From contig DMTA01000158.1 of assembly GCA_003454835.1 (NCBI GenBank), positions 1 through 6,210 of the forward strand: a stretch of DNA of 6,210 nt, given 5' to 3'. The stretch's first letter is position 1. Every line of letters begins with the position of its first letter. A program made the position numbers and the translations under genes. This DNA comes from Achromobacter sp. GTDB lineage: Bacteria; Pseudomonadota; Gammaproteobacteria; Burkholderiales; Burkholderiaceae_B. The notes beneath the pieces were generated by a model. It saw nothing but the letters and a program-made list of their open reading frames with translations. It searched no databases and was not told where the DNA came from. Of the stretch, positions 1 through 6,210 are shown piece by piece.

Positions 1-254
1 CCGAGCCGCAACTGGTGCGCGGCCACCGCGTCGACATCCTGAGGCGCGCCATCGCGCCCCTGGCCGCTGACCTGACGCCCGCGCAGCAGGACCGCGTCGC
101 GCAGGCGCTGTCGCTGGTGTATGGCACCGAGGTGTTCCTGGTGCTCAAGGACATCTGGAAGCTCGACCTGCCCGAAGTCACCGACGTCGTGCGCTGGACG
201 GCCAACGCCATCATCACGCAGGCGCTGTCCGAAGCCCGAGCGAAGAAAAAATAG
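1..254 (+). CDS. TetR/AcrR-family transcriptional regulator, C-terminal part (truncated by window edge)
   Basis: The reading frame is open from the left edge (codons begin at base 3) and stops with TAG at 252-254, so only about the last 83 residues are present. They form amphipathic helices ending in a stretch with the pattern LSLVYGTEVFLVLKDIW, followed by VVRWTANAIITQAL. This is typical of the ligand-binding and dimerisation helices at the C-terminus of TetR-family repressors. The N-terminal DNA-binding helix-turn-helix lies outside the window, so the family call rests on the C-terminal pattern alone. The tail is basic (ARAKKK). A GTG at 15 is in frame but is most likely an internal valine, because the frame continues upstream. 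The next gene starts 137 bases downstream and has its own predicted promoter. The ligand and target genes cannot be told from this fragment. Confidence 0.65.
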   Translation, partial: EPQLVRGHRVDILRRAIAPLAADLTPAQQDRVAQALSLVYGTEVFLVLKDIWKLDLPEVTDVVRWTANAIITQALSEARAKKK

Positions 255-303
255 CTGCTGCAGGCAACTGTCCGGCGCACGGAAAACGACATCCGGCGCG
301 CCG

Positions 304-337
304 CTGTCATTCCCACGTCATTCCCCGCCCGCATAGT
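304..337 (+). promoter_or_regulatory. Predicted PhoB-dependent promoter (Pho box plus -10)
   Basis: CTGTCAT at 304-310 matches the Pho-box half-site exactly. After four bases (311-314), ACGTCAT at 315-321 matches five of seven. The 11-base period is that of PhoB direct repeats. Ten bases after the second repeat lies CATAGT (332-337), a 4/6 match to the -10 consensus, with no recognisable -35 hexamer. PhoB-activated promoters typically have the Pho box in place of the -35. As recalled, E. coli phoA has the same 7-4-7-10 arrangement before TATAGT. Transcription would start near 344, giving a leader of about 48 bases before the ATG at 392. The spacer TCCC is less A/T-rich than the usual consensus, which lowers confidence. 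Confidence 0.55.
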
Positions 338-367
338 TGCGCGCTTCGCGGCCTGCGTGTTGCATGC

Positions 368-377
368 CGTCATGACG
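368..377. repeat. Perfect 10-base palindrome CGTCATGACG in the leader of the PHP gene
   Basis: CGTCATGACG is its own reverse complement and lies three bases before the ribosome binding site of the downstream lipoprotein gene. It could be an operator half-turn or a short RNA stem, but a 10-base palindrome can occur by chance. Its left half repeats the GTCAT core seen in the two upstream Pho-box half-sites. Confidence 0.3.
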
Positions 378-379
378 TT

Positions 380-383
380 GGAG
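380..383 (+). promoter_or_regulatory. Ribosome binding site GGAG for the PHP lipoprotein gene
   Basis: GGAG is placed eight bases before the ATG at 392. This favours that start over the in-frame ATG at 428, which has no comparable purine-rich site and would leave only about 12 residues before the lipobox cysteine. Confidence 0.7.
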
Positions 384-391
384 TGTTGTAG

Positions 392-2056
392 ATGCAGTTC
401 GAAGTATCCCGCCTGCGGCGAGCCATCATGCCCTTGTCGCTGGCTTGCGTGACCCTGTTGAGCGCTTGCGGTGGCAGCGATGACGATGACGAGACGGCCG
501 CCCCCGCGCCCACGCCGCCCGTCGTGACCGACCCCACGCCGCCCGAAGAGCAACCCAAGCCGGTCGAAACGGGCGCGTGGTCCACGGGCGATCTGCACGT
601 GCACACGTTCCAGTCGGATGACGCGCAGGTCAGCCTGGAAAGCGCGCTGGACCAGGCGTTCGACCGCTACAAGCTGGACTGGGCCGCCATCTCGAACCAT
701 CTGCGCCTGTCCGCCCGCGACCATACCGGCGTCAACCTGCCCGGGGGATCGATTCCGTTCTCGCAAGGCATGGCGCAATATGAAGTGCCCTACATCAAGC
801 AGGCGCAAGCGGCCGGCCGCTACGCCGGCAAGATCATCTTCTCGTCGTTCGAATGGGACATGCCCACGCACGACCACGTGAACATCGGCATCGGCTACAA
901 CGATCCGCAGTCGCCCAAATCGCTGGAGGCCGTGGCCGAGTTCGAATACCTGTTCACCAACCGCGCCGCCAACCTGTTCGATCCGCTGCTCGTGTCGCGC
1001 CTGTCCGGCGAAACGCGCGCCTACACCACGCACGCAGACTCGCTGGCCGCGCTGAAGTGGCTGCGCGACAAGTATCCTGACAGCTACATGCTGCTGAACC
1101 ACCCATCGCGCTACGCGGGCAAGTACACCATCGCCCAGCTGCGCGAGATGAACGATCTGGCTCCCAGCGTCTTCTTTGCGATCGAAGGCATGGTGGGCAA
1201 CCAGATGGAACCGGACCGTGGCGGCTACGCCACCGCCTACACCAACACTTTCCTGCCCAACCGAACCTATGGCGGCGCCGATTACCTGGTCGCGCACCTG
1301 GGCGGCACGTGGGACGCGTTGCTGGGCGAAGGCCGCCGCATCTGGAACGTGGCCGATTCGGACTACCACTTCCGTACCAGCCAAGGTCTGTACAGCAGCG
1401 GCTACGCGCCCGGCGAATACTCCAAGACGTACGTCTGGAAGGACGGCGACGACATGGCGGCCGTGGTTACGGGCCTGAAGAGCGGCCGCATGTTCGGCGT
1501 TTTCGGCGATCTGATCGACGCGCTGGACTTCCAGGCCAAGGGCGCGGCCGGCGCCGCGCACATGGGCGGCGAACTCCAGGCCGCCAAGGGTGAAACAGTC
1601 GAGATCACCATCCGCTTCCGCAGCCCCGAGCGCAACAACTACGAGTACCCGATCGAAAGCGGCAATCCGACCTACGTCAAGCCCACCGTGAACCACGTGG
1701 ACCTGATCGTGGGCGACGTGACCGAGCGTGCCGAGCCCGGCACCCCGGAGTACGACGCCGACACCAACCCCACGACGCGCGTGCTGGCCCGCTTCACCAA
1801 GGCCGACTGGAAGGTGGACGAGGACGGCTACAACGTCATCACGACCACGATCACCGCCGACAAGAGCCAGTACCTGCGCCTGCGCGGCACCAATCTTGGC
1901 GTGGACGTGGCCGGCGAAACCGCAGCGGGAGAACCGCTGCCGGACGCCAAGGTCGATTTTGCCGACAACGCGGCGCGCTTCAACGCCATCAACGCCCGCA
2001 ACTACAACGACCTGTGGTTCTACTCGAATCCGGTGTTCGTGACGGTCGCGAAATGA
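392..2056 (+). CDS. PHP-domain metallo-phosphoesterase-like lipoprotein
   Basis: The product has 554 residues. Residues 1-26 form a lipoprotein signal: basic R7/R9/R10, a short hydrophobic stretch, and lipobox LLSAC with Cys26. Gly27 at +2 predicts outer-membrane rather than inner-membrane retention. Residues 29-60 are an Asp-rich then Pro-rich linker. A PHP (polymerase and histidinol phosphatase) domain follows. Candidate metal ligands are H69 and H71 (GDLHVHT), D76, H103 (ISNH), E154 (FEWD), H160/H162 (HDHVN), H237 (LNHP), and D324/H326 (DSDYH). This is close to the full set for a di- or trinuclear metal centre, so the protein is probably an active hydrolase. The C-terminal part (about 385-554) looks beta-rich and ends in a WFYSNPVFV segment seen at the end of related PHP proteins. 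The substrate is unknown; a phosphomonoester or phosphodiester is the family expectation. The predicted Pho-box promoter upstream supports a phosphate-scavenging role, which is an inference. The gene is monocistronic and convergent with clpB. Confidence 0.85.
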   Translation: MQFEVSRLRRAIMPLSLACVTLLSACGGSDDDDETAAPAPTPPVVTDPTPPEEQPKPVETGAWSTGDLHVHTFQSDDAQVSLESALDQAFDRYKLDWAAISNHLRLSARDHTGVNLPGGSIPFSQGMAQYEVPYIKQAQAAGRYAGKIIFSSFEWDMPTHDHVNIGIGYNDPQSPKSLEAVAEFEYLFTNRAANLFDPLLVSRLSGETRAYTTHADSLAALKWLRDKYPDSYMLLNHPSRYAGKYTIAQLREMNDLAPSVFFAIEGMVGNQMEPDRGGYATAYTNTFLPNRTYGGADYLVAHLGGTWDALLGEGRRIWNVADSDYHFRTSQGLYSSGYAPGEYSKTYVWKDGDDMAAVVTGLKSGRMFGVFGDLIDALDFQAKGAAGAAHMGGELQAAKGETVEITIRFRSPERNNYEYPIESGNPTYVKPTVNHVDLIVGDVTERAEPGTPEYDADTNPTTRVLARFTKADWKVDEDGYNVITTTITADKSQYLRLRGTNLGVDVAGETAAGEPLPDAKVDFADNAARFNAINARNYNDLWFYSNPVFVTVAK

Positions 2057-2067
2057 TGTGATTGCTC

Positions 2068-2098
2068 AGCGCCGCGCCGATCTGTTCGGCGCGGCGCT
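2068..2098. other. Perfect 13-bp hairpin without a T-tract, 3' of the PHP gene
   Basis: The left arm 2068-2080 (AGCGCCGCGCCGA) and right arm 2086-2098 are exact reverse complements around the 5-base loop TCTGT. The hairpin begins 11 bases after the PHP stop codon. No run of T follows on either strand, so it is not a textbook Rho-independent terminator. It could protect the 3' end of the PHP mRNA, pause polymerase ahead of the second hairpin, or serve as a protein-binding palindrome. Confidence 0.6.
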
Positions 2099-2121
2099 GC
2101 GGCGGCGCTACGGCGCAGGCG

Positions 2122-2153
2122 AAAAAAATGCCCGGCTGCGCGCCGGGCATTTT
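2122..2153 (-). terminator. Rho-independent terminator of clpB, probably bidirectional
   Basis: The arms 2125-2136 and 2142-2153 form a perfect 12-bp stem (core ATGCCCGGC) with loop TGCGC. The run of seven A at 2122-2128 becomes a run of seven U at the end of the minus-strand transcript, giving a classic terminator starting 17 bases after the clpB stop. On the plus strand the stem ends in TTTT followed by GCTTATT, so it may also stop readthrough from the PHP gene. Confidence 0.85.
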
Positions 2154-2169
2154 GCTTATTGCAGCGCGA

Positions 2170-4776
<2,607 letters not shown>

Positions 4777-4837
4777 AATGGTCGTATTGGCTTGTGGGGA
4801 GCCTGACCGATCCGTGCCGGCTGGCTCGATAACCTGA

Positions 4838-4865
4838 ATATGTGGCCGAGTGAGACAATTTCAAC
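4838..4865 (-). promoter_or_regulatory. Predicted sigma-32 (RpoH) heat-shock promoter of clpB
   Basis: On the minus strand, GTTGAAA (4859-4865) is followed by a 13-base spacer and CCACATAT (4838-4845). The RpoH consensus is CTTGAAA, 13-15 bases, CCCCATnT. Each box differs at one informative base and the spacing is right. The transcript would start near 4831, giving a leader of about 55 bases before the clpB ATG. Control of clpB by RpoH is well established in proteobacteria. Confidence 0.75.
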
Positions 4866-4914
4866 ACCCGGCGCCCCTCATGGTCTTCTTCGACGTGCAC
4901 CAGCAAACAGAGCA

Positions 4915-5349
4915 ATGAGCATATACGTTTTTGTGTACGGCACCCTACGCGCCGGCGAAATCAACGACCTCGCCCGGGCCGCCGCGGCGCGCGGCTTGCC
5001 GGCCGCCAGCCATGTCGGCCCGGCCAGCGTGCCAGGCATGCTGGTCGATTTCGGCAATTGGCCCGGTCTGATTCCGGTGGACGACGGCCGGCGCGTGCGC
5101 GGCGACGTATACCGGGTGGATCCAGCGATGATCGCCCTGCTCGACGAGATCGAGGAATACGAGCCCGGCAAGCCCGGCTGCTTCGTGCGCAGGACGGTTT
5201 CCGCCCGCCTGGAAGGCGCCGCCACGAACGCTCTGCTGCGGTGCGAGTATTATCCGATCGACCCTGCGCTACGGGCCGCGGCGGTCGATATCGCCGGGGA
5301 CGATTGGATCGCTCACCGCCTTTCCAGGACAAAGCAGGACGCCCGGTAA
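4915..5349 (+). CDS. Gamma-glutamylcyclotransferase-fold (AIG2-like) family protein
   Basis: This 144-residue cytoplasmic protein has no signal peptide or membrane segment. It shows the hallmarks of the GGCT/AIG2/YtfP fold. The N-terminal strand and substrate loop is VYGTLRAGEIN (Y8-G9-T10-L11). The central VRGDVYRVD lies at about 61-69. LDEIEEYEPG follows, in which E80 fits the catalytic Glu of gamma-glutamylcyclotransferases, and then RRTV. Family members release 5-oxoproline from gamma-glutamyl peptides or amines, but many bacterial YtfP-like members have no proven substrate, so the reaction is not assigned. The ATG at 4915 is chosen because the family begins directly at this beta strand; the in-frame ATG at 4840 would add 25 unlike residues and lies inside the clpB promoter. 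The ribosome binding site is weak (AGAG only two bases from the ATG). The gene is divergent from clpB and 97 bases before the fnr-type gene, which has its own predicted promoter. Confidence 0.85.
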   Translation: MSIYVFVYGTLRAGEINDLARAAAARGLPAASHVGPASVPGMLVDFGNWPGLIPVDDGRRVRGDVYRVDPAMIALLDEIEEYEPGKPGCFVRRTVSARLEGAATNALLRCEYYPIDPALRAAAVDIAGDDWIAHRLSRTKQDAR

Positions 5350-5377
5350 GACACCCGTAGTAACAACGGACTACAAT
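5348..5377 (+). promoter_or_regulatory. Predicted sigma-70 promoter of the FNR-family gene
   Basis: The -10 box TACAAT (5372-5377) is a 5/6 match. AAGACA (5348-5353), 18 bases upstream, is a 4/6 match to the -35. Transcription would start near 5384, about 63 bases before the ATG. The -35 overlaps the stop codon of the preceding gene. A short inverted repeat, GTAGT (5357-5361) and ACTAC (5370-5374), overlaps the -10, but it is too short to call an operator. No TTGAT-N4-ATCAA FNR box is seen between 5350 and 5446, so direct autoregulation has no support from this sequence. Confidence 0.5.
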
Positions 5378-5434
5378 AGACGCCTGTCTCGTGCTTCACC
5401 CCCGTTCCGGCGCCCGCCGTGCAATGGGCACTCT

Positions 5435-5440
5435 AAAGGT
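5435..5440 (+). promoter_or_regulatory. Ribosome binding site AAAGGT of the FNR-family gene
   Basis: AAAGGT lies six bases before the ATG at 5447 and supports that start. The earlier ATG at 5424 is in a different frame. Confidence 0.65.
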
Positions 5441-5446
5441 CATCGT

Positions 5447-6175
5447 ATGCAAAAACGGGTCCCCATTGCCCCTGATGCCGCCCACTGTTCCACGTGCATG
5501 CTGGGTCACGTCTGCGTTCCCGTGGGCATGGCAGCCGCCGAAGTCGAAAAGCTGGACGAACTGGTCAAAGAGCGCGTCCGCGTTGAAAAGGGCAAAACGC
5601 TCTTTTCGCTGGATCATCCGCTCGACGCCGTCTATGGCGTGCGCTTCGGCAGCTTGAAAACGCAACTTGAAGACGCCACCGGCCAGATCCAGATCACCGG
5701 CTTCCATCTGCCCGGCGAGATCGTCGGCATGGACGGCATGCTGGAAGGCAAGCATGTGTCGGCCGCCGTCGCGCTGGAAGACTCCGAAGTCTGCGTCATC
5801 CGCCTGAACGAAGTCGACCGCGTCGCGTCGCACCTGCCGTCGCTGCAACAACAGTTCCGCCGCCTCATGAGCCGCGAGATCACCCGCTCGCACCAGATGC
5901 TGGCCTCGCTGGGCTCCATGCGTTCGGAACAGCGCCTGGCCGCGTTCCTCTTGAATCTCTCGCAGCGCTATGCCTCGTTGGGCTACTCGTCCACCGAATT
6001 CGTGCTGCGCATGAGCCGCGAAGAAATCGGCAACTACCTGGGTCTGACGCTGGAAACGGTAAGCCGTCTGTTCTCGCGTTTTGCCCGCGACGGCCTCATC
6101 AAGATCAACCAGCGCGAAGTCCGCATCCTGGACCTGCCTGCGCTCAAACAACTGCTGGGACACGAAAGCTGCTGA
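5447..6175 (+). CDS. fnr: FNR-family oxygen-sensing transcriptional regulator (Btr/FNR type)
   Basis: This 242-residue regulator is close to E. coli FNR (250 residues) and to the Bordetella FNR homologue Btr. All four [4Fe-4S] ligands are present: C14-X2-C17-X5-C23 near the N-terminus and C116 in the cyclic-nucleotide-binding-like beta-roll (residues about 30-120). This indicates a working oxygen sensor that dimerises and binds DNA under low oxygen. The long dimerisation helix spans about 130-155 (LPSLQQQFRRLMSREI). The Crp-type helix-turn-helix is at about 189-215, with E203, S206 and R207 in the ETVSR recognition helix. This is the E..SR pattern that reads TTGAT-N4-ATCAA sites. Conserved NYLGLT and RLAAF segments also match the family. 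At the position of E. coli FNR D154, a residue that limits aerobic dimerisation, this protein has S148. The gene probably has its own promoter, and no terminator separates it from the gene upstream. In Bordetella it would be named btr. Confidence 0.93.
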   Translation: MQKRVPIAPDAAHCSTCMLGHVCVPVGMAAAEVEKLDELVKERVRVEKGKTLFSLDHPLDAVYGVRFGSLKTQLEDATGQIQITGFHLPGEIVGMDGMLEGKHVSAAVALEDSEVCVIRLNEVDRVASHLPSLQQQFRRLMSREITRSHQMLASLGSMRSEQRLAAFLLNLSQRYASLGYSSTEFVLRMSREEIGNYLGLTLETVSRLFSRFARDGLIKINQREVRILDLPALKQLLGHESC

Positions 6176-6210
6176 GCGGTCGCCGCGCCATGCGCCGCGC
6201 GCCTGCCGCA

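Noticed and set aside
271..303. Direct repeat TCCGGCGC (271-278 and 292-299) and palindrome CGGCGCGCCG (294-303) after the TetR-type gene
   Set aside because: The elements are short and built from GC-rich bases that recur by chance in such a genome. There is no T-tract, so they do not make a terminator, and nothing ties them to a regulator.
4840..4914. Upstream ATG extending the gamma-glutamylcyclotransferase-like protein by 25 residues
   Set aside because: The extension is unlike the family, which starts at the VYGTL strand, and the ATG lies within the -10 box of the clpB promoter.
5350..5446. Possible FNR autoregulatory site
   Set aside because: No sequence close to TTGAT-N4-ATCAA is present; only a 5-base inverted repeat near the -10 was found.
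5396..6163. A 255-codon minus-strand open frame antisense to the FNR-family gene
   Set aside because: It has the same codon-opposite register and codon-bias explanation. The sense strand has a full FNR with all functional residues.
6190..6210. ATG near the right edge that could open another gene
   Set aside because: Only seven codons are visible, with no ribosome binding site, so a gene cannot be supported.

Overview
This is a GC-rich (high G/C at third codon positions) chromosomal window from what looks like a beta-proteobacterium, most likely Alcaligenaceae (Bordetella/Achromobacter type). That placement is an inference from the sequence character of ClpB and of the FNR/Btr-type regulator. 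There is no rRNA, tRNA, insertion sequence, phage gene or CRISPR array. All gaps between genes are shorter than 150 bases.

Layout, left to right: (1) the 3' end of a TetR-family regulator gene (+); (2) a gap holding a strong match to a PhoB-dependent promoter (Pho box plus correctly spaced -10); (3) a 554-residue lipoprotein with a PHP-type metallo-phosphoesterase domain (+); (4) a convergent gap with two perfect hairpins, the second a good Rho-independent terminator for clpB; (5) clpB, the ClpB disaggregase (-), preceded by a sigma-32 type heat-shock promoter; (6) a small gamma-glutamylcyclotransferase-fold protein (+), divergent from clpB; (7) an FNR-family oxygen-sensing regulator with all four iron-sulfur cysteines (+), followed by 35 bases with nothing that can be assigned.

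The genes do not form one pathway. They are separately controlled units: a putative phosphate-starvation surface phosphoesterase, a heat-shock chaperone, a small housekeeping-type enzyme and a global redox regulator. The most interesting signal is the pairing of a Pho-box promoter, with the same geometry as E. coli phoA, with an uncharacterised PHP-domain lipoprotein. This suggests a phosphate-scavenging enzyme of the cell envelope. No wholly new multi-gene system is evident.
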